53,380 nucleotides of DNA, from NCBI GenBank assembly GCA_028818795.1, contig JAPPND010000168.1, positions 1 through 53,380 of the forward strand, read 5' to 3'. The notes below the pieces were generated by a model. It was not told the DNA's origin, searched no databases, and saw only the letters and a program-made list of their open reading frames with translations. This document shows positions 35,145 through 43,982 of the stretch, in pieces. A program made the translations under genes and the position numbers. This DNA comes from Gammaproteobacteria bacterium (lineage in GTDB: Bacteria > Pseudomonadota > Gammaproteobacteria > Pseudomonadales > Azotimanducaceae). Each line of letters begins with the position of its first letter. The first letter of the stretch is position 1.

Positions 35145-36383
35145 ATGTCCACTGAGACGAATCGTCCCAACGGCCTCGCGGCCAACCGCCGAGACGTGCT
35201 GCGCTGGGGCGCCGCTGCGTCCGCCCTACCCTTCGCCACCCCAGCCATCGGCAGCGATGTGGTGAGTCCCGGCGAAGTGAAGCGCTACAACAAGCTTGGC
35301 CGTACCGGTTACGAGATCTCGGACATCTCGTTCGGCGCGTCGAATCTGCGACCGGGCCAGGAAGGGCTGGTCCACCTGGCCATGGACCGGGGCATCAACT
35401 ACTTCGACACCGCGGAGAGCTACGCCCGCAGCCAGTCGGAGGTCGCGCTTGGCCGTGCCCTGAAGGGCAAGCGGGACCAGGTGGTCATCACGTCCAAGGT
35501 CGTGACCAAGCCCAATACGGGCGCGGACGAGTTGATGTCCCGACTTGAGGCGTCCTTGAAACGACTGCAGATGGACCACGTGGACATCTTCATGAATCAC
35601 GCCGTCAACGACGTCGACGTCATGAGGAACCCCGATTGGCAGGAGTTCATCAGCAAGGCCAAGGAACAGGGCAAGATCCTCTTCGCCGGCATGTCGGGCC
35701 ACGGCGGCTACCTGATCGACTGCCTCGACTACGCGCTCGACAACGACCTGGTCGATGTCCTCCTCGTCGCCCACAACTTCGGCCAGGATCCCAAGTTCTA
35801 CGAACGGGTCACCCGGGGCCTAGATTGGATCGCCACCCAGCAGGACCTGCCCCGGGCGCTCGCCAAGGCCAAGCAGAAAAACGTCGGCGTCACGGTCATG
35901 AAGACCCAGCACGGGGCCCGCCTGAACGACATGCGGCCGTTCGAGACCGGCGGTGCCACCTTCTCCCAAGCGGCATTGCGCTGGGTACTCACCAATCCGC
36001 ACGTCGATGCTGCGGTCATCACGATGAACAGCGCTGAGAGGATCGACGAATACCTCGGGGCGTCCGGCTACGACGAGCTCGCCGCCGGCGACATGGACCT
36101 GCTACAGCGTTACGCGCAGGTCACCGGTTCCAGCTACTGCGTCAACGCCTGCAACGACTGCGAAGGCTCGTGTCCCTACGGCGTGCCCATTGCCGAGGTA
36201 CTGCGGACCCGCATGTACGCGGTCGACTACGGCCAAACCGCCATGGCGCGCGACGAGTACGCACTCCTCGAGACCAATGCCTCGGCATGCCTCGGCTGCA
36301 GCGGCGAGCCATGCGCGAAAGCCTGCACCCACGGCCTCGCCATCGACAAGCTGTGCGGACCGACCCACAGGCTGCTCGCCTGA
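35145..36383 (+). CDS. Tat-exported aldo/keto reductase with C-terminal iron-sulfur-type cysteine cluster
   Basis: 412 residues. NRRDVLRWGAAASALPFATPA is a Tat signal. The barrel starts YNKLGRTGYEISDISFGAS, with DTAESYARSQSEVALGRAL carrying the catalytic Asp/Tyr, ITSKV, and VDIFMNHAVND. The C-terminal SYCVNACNDCEGSCPYGVP and SACLGCSGEPCAKACTHG have nine cysteines, most in CxxC-like spacing, as in bacterial AKRs that bind [4Fe-4S] clusters. It is upstream of the larC-larB-larE genes. Function unknown; a periplasmic redox role is likely. Confidence 0.85.
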   Translation: MSTETNRPNGLAANRRDVLRWGAAASALPFATPAIGSDVVSPGEVKRYNKLGRTGYEISDISFGASNLRPGQEGLVHLAMDRGINYFDTAESYARSQSEVALGRALKGKRDQVVITSKVVTKPNTGADELMSRLEASLKRLQMDHVDIFMNHAVNDVDVMRNPDWQEFISKAKEQGKILFAGMSGHGGYLIDCLDYALDNDLVDVLLVAHNFGQDPKFYERVTRGLDWIATQQDLPRALAKAKQKNVGVTVMKTQHGARLNDMRPFETGGATFSQAALRWVLTNPHVDAAVITMNSAERIDEYLGASGYDELAAGDMDLLQRYAQVTGSSYCVNACNDCEGSCPYGVPIAEVLRTRMYAVDYGQTAMARDEYALLETNASACLGCSGEPCAKACTHGLAIDKLCGPTHRLLA

Positions 36384-36415
36384 CGAACCGCCACCGACAT
36401 CGCCGGGATTGACCC

Positions 36416-37615
36416 GTGGCCCAACGGGCGCTGTTCTACGAGTGCTTCGCCGGGATCGCCGGCGACATGCACTTGGGTGCATTGATCGATGTCGGCGTAC
36501 CTGCCGAGCACCTGGTGCGTGAACTGGACCGGCTGGAGCTCGCCGACGAATTCGACCTGGTCGTCGAACCGGGCAGGAAGATGGGCATTACCGGCACCCG
36601 GGTGACGGTGCGCCTCGCCGAGGGCATCGACAAGCCGCACCGTCACCTGTCCACGATCAAGGGCATCCTCGAGCGAGCCGCCTATCCGCCCCGCGTCGAG
36701 GAACTCGCCGTGTCGATGTTCACGACAATTGCCGAAGCGGAAGCCAAGATCCACGGCACGACCGTCGAGGCCATTCACTTCCACGAGGTCGGGGCCACGG
36801 ATTCCATTGTGGACATCGCCGGTGCCGCCATCGGCATCGACTACCTGGATGTCGACTTCGCCTATTGCTCCGCCGTGGAAGTCGGCAGTGGCATGGTCCG
36901 TTGCGAGCACGGCCTGATGCCCGTGCCGGCGCCGGCCACCGCCGAGATCCTGAAACACGCGCCCTGCCGTTACGGCGGCGTCGACGGCGAAGCAACGACC
37001 CCCACCGGCGCGGCGATCCTCGGTTCCGTCATCGACCGGTTCGAGTCGCCGCGCGACTTCACGGCAACCGCCATCGGCTACGGCATCGGGCAGAAGGACT
37101 TCGCCGTACCGAACGCCCTGCGACTGACGCTGGGCGATATTCCGGAAACCCAATCCGCCCTGGCCGTCGAGACCGAGACCAACATCGAGGTCGAATGCAA
37201 CATCGACGACATGACCCCGGAGGCCTTCGGCCCGCTTACCGAGAGACTGTTCGCCAAGGGAGCGAAGGACGTGTTCCTGACACCGATCGTCATGAAGAAG
37301 TCCCGGCCCGGCACCAAGCTGTCGTTGCTTGTCGACGAAGCACGGCTCGATGCGGTGCTCGCCGAGTTGTTCGCGGGTTCCACCACCATCGGTGCCCGGA
37401 TGCAGACGGTGACCAAGCGCATGCTGCCCCGGGAGGAGCGAACGGTGACCACGTCGCTAGGAGACATCCGCGTGAAGATCGTCACCCTGCCGAGCGGTTC
37501 GAAGCGCTGGAAGCCCGAGCACGACGACATCGCCGCCATCGCCGAACACAAGGGCACCGACTACCTCACCACCAAGGCCGTCGTGTCGCGTGAAATCGAC
37601 GCGGTGATCAAATGA
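36416..37615 (+). CDS. larC: Nickel-pincer cofactor cyclometallase LarC
   Basis: 399 residues, GTG start. LFYECFAGIAGDMHLGALIDVGV is the LarC N-terminus; HFHEVGATDSIVDIAGAAIG and YGIGQKDF follow; the C-terminal domain has ECNIDDMTPEAFGPL and FLTPIVMKKSRPGTKLS. LarC inserts Ni into the pincer cofactor precursor using CTP. In some bacteria larC is read by a programmed frameshift; here it is one continuous frame. It overlaps larB by ATGA. Confidence 0.95.
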   Translation: MAQRALFYECFAGIAGDMHLGALIDVGVPAEHLVRELDRLELADEFDLVVEPGRKMGITGTRVTVRLAEGIDKPHRHLSTIKGILERAAYPPRVEELAVSMFTTIAEAEAKIHGTTVEAIHFHEVGATDSIVDIAGAAIGIDYLDVDFAYCSAVEVGSGMVRCEHGLMPVPAPATAEILKHAPCRYGGVDGEATTPTGAAILGSVIDRFESPRDFTATAIGYGIGQKDFAVPNALRLTLGDIPETQSALAVETETNIEVECNIDDMTPEAFGPLTERLFAKGAKDVFLTPIVMKKSRPGTKLSLLVDEARLDAVLAELFAGSTTIGARMQTVTKRMLPREERTVTTSLGDIRVKIVTLPSGSKRWKPEHDDIAAIAEHKGTDYLTTKAVVSREIDAVIK

Positions 37616-38352
37616 CCGGCGTCGATGACATCCTGGACCGCTTCGCTGCAGGCGCCATCGATCGCGCCGAGGCGGCGGCCGCCCTGAACAGCGCCTACTT
37701 CGAGAACCTGGGGCACAGCACCATCGACCACGACCGGGCCCGGCGTACCGGTTCGCCGGAAGTCATCTACGGCGAACACAAGACGCCAGCCCAGGTCGCC
37801 GCCACCTTCAAGGCCGTCGCCGACCGCGGCCACAACGCGCTTGCGACGCGCGTGAGCCAAGCGGCCGCCGATGCCGCCATCGACGCCGTCCCCAGTGCCA
37901 TGCACCATCCCGAGGCGCGGTTGGTGACGTTCAAGCAGCAAGCGCCGGATCCGGTGGAAACGCAGGTTGCCGTGGTCACGGCAGGCACATCCGACCTGGC
38001 AGTCGCCGAAGAGGCGGCGCTTACCGCCGAGTTCTACGACAGTCCCGTGCTGCGCATCAGCGATGTCGGCGTCGCGGGCGTCCATCGTCTGCTGGCCCGG
38101 GTTGACGAGATTCGAGGCACGAAGGTCGTCGTGGTCGTCGCCGGCATGGAAGGCGCGCTGCCGAGCGTGGTCGGGGGGTTGATCGACAAACCCGTGATCG
38201 CGGTACCGACCAGCGTCGGCTACGGCGCCTCGTTCAACGGCGTCGCCGCGCTGTTGGGAATGCTCAACAGCTGTGCGTCCGGCGTCTCGGTTGTCAATAT
38301 CGACAACGGCTTCGGCGCGGGCTATCTTGCCAACATGATCAACCGGCTATGA
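37612..38352 (+). CDS. larB: Nicotinic acid adenine dinucleotide carboxylase/hydrolase LarB
   Basis: 246 residues. LGHSTIDHDRARRTGSPEVIYGEHKTP is the family N-terminal block; VVTAGTSDLAVAEEAALTA and VVVVAGMEGALPSVVGGLI with AVPTSVGYGASFNGVAALLGMLNSC are the PurE-like catalytic core. LarB carboxylates NaAD and releases AMP as the first step of the pincer cofactor. Start overlaps the larC stop; its own stop overlaps larE. Confidence 0.95.
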   Translation: MTGVDDILDRFAAGAIDRAEAAAALNSAYFENLGHSTIDHDRARRTGSPEVIYGEHKTPAQVAATFKAVADRGHNALATRVSQAAADAAIDAVPSAMHHPEARLVTFKQQAPDPVETQVAVVTAGTSDLAVAEEAALTAEFYDSPVLRISDVGVAGVHRLLARVDEIRGTKVVVVVAGMEGALPSVVGGLIDKPVIAVPTSVGYGASFNGVAALLGMLNSCASGVSVVNIDNGFGAGYLANMINRL

Positions 38353-39182
38353 CCATGGACGCGGAACTCGCCGACAAGTACGCGACACTGAAGTCGAACA
38401 TCGAGGATCTCGGTCGGGTCATCGTCGCGTTCTCCGGCGGCGTCGACAGCTCCCTCGTCGCCTACGTCGCTGCCCAAACGCTAGGCGACGGTGCGCTCGC
38501 CGTAACCTCAGGTTCGAAGAGCTTGAAGCGCAGCGACCTCAAGCTTGCCGGCGAACTCGCTGACAAGTGGGGGATGCGTCACCGGATCATCGTCACCGAC
38601 GAGGTGCTGAAGCCGGAGTACCGGGCGAACCCCGTGAACCGCTGTTTTCATTGCAAAACTTCTCTTTACGATGCCCTGGAGCAGATTGCTGCCGACGAGG
38701 GCTACGATCATGTCCTGAACGGCACCAATACCGACGATTTGGGCGACCACAGGCCAGGACTCGTCGCCGCCCGCAACTACGAAGTGGTCTCACCCCTGGT
38801 GGACGCGGGTTTCGCCAAGCGCGACATCCGCGCGCTGGCCACGGCACTGGGTATGGAGAACGCGCAGAAGCCGCAGGCGGCCTGCCTGTCGAGCCGATTT
38901 CCCTACGGATCGCACATCACCGAGGCGCGCCTCGCCCAGGTCGAAGCGGCTGAAGACGCCCTTGCCGAACTTGGGTTTTCGCAGTTTCGCGTTCGCCACC
39001 ACGAAGATGTCGCCCGGATCGAAATCGTCGCCGAGGAACTGCCCCGCGCCCTGGAACTGCGCGAAGAGATCCAGGACCGCGTCAAGGCGACGGGCTACCG
39101 TTTCGTGGCCGTGGACCTCGGTGGTTTCCGAAGCGGGTCCTTGAACGAGGGCTTGATCGACGCGGTACAGCTTTCGCCCTAG
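38349..39182 (+). CDS. larE: Sulfur transferase LarE of the three-cysteine type
   Basis: 277 residues. SGGVDSS (29-35) is the PP-loop ATP pyrophosphatase motif. NRCFHCK (Cys99, Cys102) and ACLSSRFP (Cys179) give three cysteines. LarE of lactobacilli keeps only the last, a sacrificial sulfur donor; forms with three cysteines are thought to bind a [4Fe-4S] cluster that carries the sulfur. LarE replaces two carboxylates of the precursor by thiocarboxylates. larA is not in the window. Confidence 0.95.
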   Translation: MTMDAELADKYATLKSNIEDLGRVIVAFSGGVDSSLVAYVAAQTLGDGALAVTSGSKSLKRSDLKLAGELADKWGMRHRIIVTDEVLKPEYRANPVNRCFHCKTSLYDALEQIAADEGYDHVLNGTNTDDLGDHRPGLVAARNYEVVSPLVDAGFAKRDIRALATALGMENAQKPQAACLSSRFPYGSHITEARLAQVEAAEDALAELGFSQFRVRHHEDVARIEIVAEELPRALELREEIQDRVKATGYRFVAVDLGGFRSGSLNEGLIDAVQLSP

Positions 39183-39254
39183 CGTTCTTGAGGCCGCGCC
39201 ATCTGCCCAGTTGAGCAAAGTCTTTCACGAGGCGCCCGCGGGGACGAAGGCCCC

Positions 39255-39392
39255 GTAGGGGCGAGGCTATCGCGCCCGAAAGGGCGCGCCCTCGCCCGCG
39301 TTCGTCCAAGAACGTCTCGGTTCGGTCCAAGCGGGCGACCACAAGGGTCGCCCCTACGGCGCACTCGTCGGCCTGAGGCGGAGCCTCGCTAG
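39255..39392. repeat. Composite of dispersed repeats (long and short family 1 palindromes plus a third element)
   Basis: 39255-39300 is the long palindrome (inverted, with GAGG variant), 39331-39357 is the short palindrome GCGGGCGACC-ACAA-GGGTCGCCCCTAC, and 39364-39392 (CTCGTCGGCCTGAGGCGGAG...CGCTAG) is nearly identical to 26-54 at the left end of the window. It fills the 224-bp gap between larE and the next gene. Confidence 0.75.
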
Positions 39393-39406
39393 CGTCCTGG
39401 ACCAAG

Positions 39407-40627
39407 GTGAACCGACGCCCACCGGTAATCGCCCATCCACTGTTCGGTCTCTGGCTGGCATTCCTTGTCCCGTGCGTCTGCCATGCCGAGGCACCCGCCG
39501 TTGCGCTCCCAATCGACGCCGCCGAGCTGGTCGCCGCCCTTGAGTCGCAACTCGAGATCGGCGAGTTCGAGGACGCGTCGATTCAAGCCGAGCAATGGCT
39601 CGAAACCCAGGACAGCGACGGCTACGACGTCTCGCTTGCACAACCCTTCATGTTGCTCGGCGACGCCCGGATGGGCATGCGGGATCCACTCGGAGCGATC
39701 GAGGCCTACGACCGGGCGAGGCACATCACGCGGCTGGCCACGGGCATCCAGGGCACGGACCAACTGCCCATCCTGTATCGCGAGGCGGACGCATTCTCCG
39801 CGCTAGGCGACGACGTCACGGCAAACGACCGCCAAGAGTTCGCATTCGACATCAGCCGCCGCATGTACGGCACCGACGACCCACGCCACATGATCGGCAT
39901 GTACCGGTTGATCCACTGGTATAGCCACCACTACAAGTATCTTTCGGCCCATGTGCTATTCGAGCAGCTCTTGGACATCAGCCGGGATCACCTGCCGCAC
40001 GGCGATCCATTGCACCTGAGGATGCTACGGGAGCACGCGCAACTGTTCCGACACCGGGTCTTCGGCCGCCGCACCATTGGCCGGGGCCGCTTTCTGGCGA
40101 CGCCCCCGGGGCTTCTGCCACATCGCTACCGCCAAAACGTCTCGTCGTTCCGGGAGGCGCGGAAGGCGTTGCGCGAGGTTGTTGACATCCAGGAATCCAA
40201 CCCGCTTGCCACCGACGGCGAATTGGCGAGGGCTTTGCTCGATTTCGCCGACTGGCATCTCATGTTCGGCGACTACCCCATCGCTGTTCGCCACTACCGT
40301 CGAATCTGGGAGCTGCTGGAGTCCGACCCGGACCATCGAGCCGAACTGTTCGGCGAACCCACGCCGCTGTTCCTGCCGCTGCCCTCCGATCCGGGCTACC
40401 GATTGCGCCGCATCGGGATGCACCGCGACGGCATCGTGCACCTGGCGCTGACCGTGACCCACCGGGGTCACGTCATCGGCAGCAGGTCACTGGAAGTGGC
40501 CCCTCGCAACATCATGGAGTTCAAGGTCCGCAAGGCGGCCAAACGCGCACGCTATCGGCCCGCCTTCCTCGACGGAGAGCCCGTCAAGGTTCGCGGCCAT
40601 CCGTTGCGGTACACCTACTCCTACTGA
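39407..40627 (+). CDS. Secreted TPR protein with TonB C-terminal-like domain
   Basis: 406 residues, GTG start. A signal peptide (LFGLWLAFLVPCVCHA) precedes helical TPR-like repeats (ELVAALESQLEIGEFEDASIQAEQWL; ARALLDFADWHLMFGDYPIAVRHYRRIWELL). The last ~75 residues (HLALTVTHRGHVIGSRSLEV, then KAAKRARYRPAFLDGEPVKV, ending RYTYSY) have the pattern of the TonB C-terminal domain. A receptor gene lies 0.7 kb away on the other strand. It might act as a periplasmic energy-transduction partner, but it lacks the usual TonB Pro-rich linker and its N-terminus is a cleaved-type signal. Confidence 0.65.
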   Translation: MNRRPPVIAHPLFGLWLAFLVPCVCHAEAPAVALPIDAAELVAALESQLEIGEFEDASIQAEQWLETQDSDGYDVSLAQPFMLLGDARMGMRDPLGAIEAYDRARHITRLATGIQGTDQLPILYREADAFSALGDDVTANDRQEFAFDISRRMYGTDDPRHMIGMYRLIHWYSHHYKYLSAHVLFEQLLDISRDHLPHGDPLHLRMLREHAQLFRHRVFGRRTIGRGRFLATPPGLLPHRYRQNVSSFREARKALREVVDIQESNPLATDGELARALLDFADWHLMFGDYPIAVRHYRRIWELLESDPDHRAELFGEPTPLFLPLPSDPGYRLRRIGMHRDGIVHLALTVTHRGHVIGSRSLEVAPRNIMEFKVRKAAKRARYRPAFLDGEPVKVRGHPLRYTYSY

Positions 40628-40642
40628 CCCGTACCCCGGCTA

Positions 40643-40750
40643 GCGGCACAAAAGCCGTTGCCTGGCGGCAGCGCCTTTTGCCCCAGCCCAAGCAGCCCTA
40701 GCACTCCGCCGACCTTTCGGCCAACGCCGAATAGTCCGACCGGCTGCTAG
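40643..40750. repeat. Dispersed repeat, family 2 (copy 1)
   Basis: ~108 bp, shared with 46106-46211. It contains GTTGCCTGGCGGCA, CAGCCCAAG, CCGCCCTAGCA-like and CCTTTCGGC segments and ends CAGG/CCGG-CTGCTAG. The hairpin AAGCCGTTGCC/GGCAGCGCCTT flanked by A and T runs could stop transcription from both sides between the convergent genes. CTAG at the end holds the TAG stop of the leftward gene (40747-40749). Confidence 0.7.
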
Positions 40751-41259
40751 TCCGCGGCCTTGAGCGGGATGTCGAACTGGTTTCCGTTCGGGAAGGTGAT
40801 GCTGATCGTGAAGTTGTCGCCGTCACGGGTGTAGCGCAGCTTGTCGAACATGGCGCCTTCCTCGCCGTGGAATGCGACGGTGTTCTCGCCCATCTCGGCA
40901 AGGGTCATCACCGACGGCCCCGCAGTGCGCGGCTTCATGCCCGGATCCCATTGCTGCAGGCGCAGGCGGAGCGTGCCCTCCTCCTCCTCGATCACGATGA
41001 GTTCAAACATGCTGGTGCCGTTCGGCCCAGTGCTCCGCACCAGGGACTGAATCGAGCCGGCCTTGGGCACCGTCCAGTTTTCCTCCAGAACCTCGCCGCC
41101 CGGGAGCGGACCCGACCAGGTTCCCGTCATCCAGGCGAGATCCGACACAGAGGCTGCAGGCGTCGTTTCAGGGGCGGGCGCTTCGTCCTCCGCGATGGCC
41201 GTGCTGGCCGCGAGCAGCAACGTGGCCGCCGCCACGGGAAGGGAGTTTCGACGGGTCAT
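40747..41259 (-). CDS. Secreted DUF6265-like lipocalin-type protein
   Basis: 170 residues. Signal peptide LPVAAATLLLAASTAIAED, then VSDLAWMTGTWSGPLPGGEVLEENWTVP and repeated beta-strands (MFELIVIEEEEGTLRLRLQQW, DGDNFTISITFPNG). The start is the ATG at 41259 after AAGGACC. The function is unknown. It lies downstream of the TonB receptor gene on the same strand. Confidence 0.75.
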   Translation of the reverse strand: MTRRNSLPVAAATLLLAASTAIAEDEAPAPETTPAASVSDLAWMTGTWSGPLPGGEVLEENWTVPKAGSIQSLVRSTGPNGTSMFELIVIEEEEGTLRLRLQQWDPGMKPRTAGPSVMTLAEMGENTVAFHGEEGAMFDKLRYTRDGDNFTISITFPNGNQFDIPLKAAD

Positions 41260-41353
41260 GGCTTGGTCCTTTTTTGGGCAAACGCCGCCGAGCATGGCCT
41301 ATCCGCCAGCGCTCGACAACCTTCGTGGCGCTGGCGATTCCGAGGCGGTCGCG

Positions 41354-43816
41354 TCACCACTTGTACTGGATTCGCAAGGCGTAGTGGCGCGGCAACTCCG
41401 GGAGTACGACGACGCTACCGAACAGGTTGGGGAAGTTAGCGCGGAAGTACCGTTCGTCGGTAAGGTTCTTGGCGGTTGCGGCGCCGCGCCAACGATCCGC
41501 CTCGACCACCACCCCCACGTTTACGAGCCTGTAGGCAGGAAGCTCGACCGAACCCGAGAAGCCCGACGTGGTCCGAGCGACATCAACCACGCTCGCACTT
41601 GCCGCGACGCCGTATCCGAAGTCGTACGTCCCGGTGATGGAGATGATGCGTTCGGGAATTCCGGCGCGGCGTGCTCCTCCAGCCCCCTCCCGGACCACGA
41701 TTCCGCCTAACGCCCCGCCGTAAAGCGCCGCGGGATCGATGCCCGGAACGTCTGCCGCACCGATAAAGCTGAATCGACCTCCCGACTGCAAGGTGTTCAG
41801 ATTGATCACCTCGATGGTCGAGTACGCCAACGTCATGAGCAGACGGTCGGTGGCCAGCCAACGCGTTTCCGCCTCCAGCCCGGTCGTCCGCGTCGCCTGG
41901 TTGGTGACGACATTCTGGGCGGAATAGTCGGTACGCTCCTGCTCGTAGCCGGCCACTGCGAAGTAGAGGGCGCCGTCCTTGAGGCTGCCCTTGATTCCGG
42001 CCTCGCGGAGGCTGGACTCGTCGAAAGCCTGGCCGGAGGCGATGTTGGCCACCGTGATCTCCGCACCCTGTCCGGCGATGACCGTCGATTGCCGCGACAG
42101 GGTGGCGTAGGGGACGAGTCCGAGGGGCACGGCGTAGCTCACGCTCAAGGTCCAGGACAGGCCACCGGTCGCGTCCGCCGCCTGTTCCTCGACACACGAC
42201 GAATCGGGGCAGAGGTTGTTGGCACTTGGCAGTAGGAGCTTGTCCAACGGCTGACGGCTGCGGAGGTCGATGCGGTCATAGCGGGCACCCGCCATCACCC
42301 CGAGCCTTCTCCATTGCACGTCGGCCAGCACGGCAAGGCCAAGATCGACGTAACGTCCTATGTAGTACTCGGTGTAGTCGTCGTCGATCCGAGTTGCGAG
42401 GAGCCGTCGGTCTAGGCTGCTCGCAGGGCGCGTCAGGTCTCGACGATCAAAGTACTCGTTGGTGTAATCGTTGCCGTAATGGAAGTCCGTGCGCCGGAAC
42501 GACGGCGACACCTGCAGGCCGACGTTTGCCGTCCCACGCTGAAACGCCTTGGCCAGCACCAGCTTGTTCTCGATCGCCGACGCGTCGTGGAAGTCCGAAA
42601 AGCCGTAGGTGACCTCGCTGACATGGTCGTAGGCCTCGTAGAACAACTGGTTGCGCCACTCCCAGCCGCCGTCGGTCCCCAGGGTCGCGTCGAAATACAG
42701 AGTGGTCATTTCGTGGCGAATGACATCCTCGGCATCGACCAGCACCTGATCGCCGCGAAGTCGGGCCGTACCCGACGTTTGCAGGCGGAGCAGATCGGGA
42801 GAACAGCCAAAGACCGTCGTCGTTCCGATTCTGCACGCGCCGGGGAAGGGCCCCGAAACGTCGAGACCCGCCGAACCTCCCGGGACGAGACCCGCGGCAA
42901 ACGGGTTCAAGTCCGTGTAGCCGTCGCCGTCAACGTCGAACTCCTGGTGTGAGATATAGCCGTCACCGTCGACGTCAAGCGGCCGTGGCGAACCCGTGAC
43001 GTAGACGCCGTGGTCGACCAGGTCCTGGGTTAGGCGATTCCAGCCACCAATCTCGTTGCCGTCGTAGTCGTGCACCATGCCGCCGAACTGCAGTTGCGCG
43101 CCACCGGCGTTCAGATCGAAGGACGCCTGCAGGATCGTCTGTTCGGTCGGGCTGTTCCGATAGTAGCTACCCGAGTCCTCGACTTCGGCATAGAGCCAAT
43201 AGCCGAAATCCTCACCCAGAAAGTCGCCGGGGCCGCCGATCTCCGCCGTCACCACGCGCCGGTCCCAAGATCCCAGGTCGACCCCTACGGACCCGGTGGC
43301 CGAGGCGATGAACTCGCCGGTCTCCTCGATCCGGGCCGACTTGGGATGGAAGTTCAGGTAGCCCCCGACTTTGGCCGGCCCGTGGATCGGCGAGGCCGGT
43401 CCGCGGACGATGTCAATCCGGCTGGAGGCCGCGATGGGGGTCGGGTAGTTCCCGGCGTTCTCGAGGCGACGCATTCCCCGGAAATAGGACTCCCCGGTTG
43501 TGCCGCGCAGATCCAACGTACCCGCCACACCGAAGAACGACTGGGTGAAGCTACCCGGCGCCAGCGCGATCAACTCGTCGATGTCGCGCACGATGAACCG
43601 TTCCATCATCTCGTCGCTCACCGTGGACACCGACCTCGGCGTGTCGAGCAGCGATTTACCGAACCCGAACACGGTGCGGATCTCGTCACCGGGAAGGCTA
43701 TCGAGGTCGCCGGTCACGACGATCTCCTCGACAATGCCGTCCGGATCGGTGGACTCGGCGTACCCCGCCTGCACAGCCAGAGCTACGACCAGCAGGGTGG
43801 CCCTCTCGGGTGTCAT
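41354..43816 (-). CDS. TonB-dependent outer-membrane receptor with EF-hand-like calcium loops
   Basis: 820 residues. Signal peptide LLVVALAVQAGYA, TonB box region DGIVEEIVVTGD, plug domain (KSLLDTPRSVSTVSDEMMERF, LRGTTGESYFRGM, IDIVRGPASPIHGPAKVGG) and a barrel ending RHYALRIQYKW. In an extracellular loop DVDGDGYISHQEF (281-293) and DVDGDGYTDLN (294-304) are two adjacent EF-hand/dockerin-like Asp-rich loops that could bind calcium. The ligand is unknown; the plug phrase LDTPRSVS is common in siderophore receptors. Start at ATG 43816. Confidence 0.9.
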   Translation of the reverse strand: MTPERATLLVVALAVQAGYAESTDPDGIVEEIVVTGDLDSLPGDEIRTVFGFGKSLLDTPRSVSTVSDEMMERFIVRDIDELIALAPGSFTQSFFGVAGTLDLRGTTGESYFRGMRRLENAGNYPTPIAASSRIDIVRGPASPIHGPAKVGGYLNFHPKSARIEETGEFIASATGSVGVDLGSWDRRVVTAEIGGPGDFLGEDFGYWLYAEVEDSGSYYRNSPTEQTILQASFDLNAGGAQLQFGGMVHDYDGNEIGGWNRLTQDLVDHGVYVTGSPRPLDVDGDGYISHQEFDVDGDGYTDLNPFAAGLVPGGSAGLDVSGPFPGACRIGTTTVFGCSPDLLRLQTSGTARLRGDQVLVDAEDVIRHEMTTLYFDATLGTDGGWEWRNQLFYEAYDHVSEVTYGFSDFHDASAIENKLVLAKAFQRGTANVGLQVSPSFRRTDFHYGNDYTNEYFDRRDLTRPASSLDRRLLATRIDDDYTEYYIGRYVDLGLAVLADVQWRRLGVMAGARYDRIDLRSRQPLDKLLLPSANNLCPDSSCVEEQAADATGGLSWTLSVSYAVPLGLVPYATLSRQSTVIAGQGAEITVANIASGQAFDESSLREAGIKGSLKDGALYFAVAGYEQERTDYSAQNVVTNQATRTTGLEAETRWLATDRLLMTLAYSTIEVINLNTLQSGGRFSFIGAADVPGIDPAALYGGALGGIVVREGAGGARRAGIPERIISITGTYDFGYGVAASASVVDVARTTSGFSGSVELPAYRLVNVGVVVEADRWRGAATAKNLTDERYFRANFPNLFGSVVVLPELPRHYALRIQYKW

Positions 43817-43982
43817 GGTTGTGGAGCGGCCAACATGGTCGGTGCCCAAGTCTACCGAACGAACGCCAACGCCCGAGACGGCTACATCGATACAGCCCGC
43901 CACACGGGCAGATTCGGCGCAGGTGCTATGCTTGCCCACTACGCTTCTGCGGTGTCGCCTTCGCACACCACTGCGAAGGCCT

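Noticed and set aside
40657-40672. TGCCTGGCGGC, identical to the start of 5S rRNA
   Set aside because: The following sequence does not match 5S rRNA; belongs to repeat family 2.
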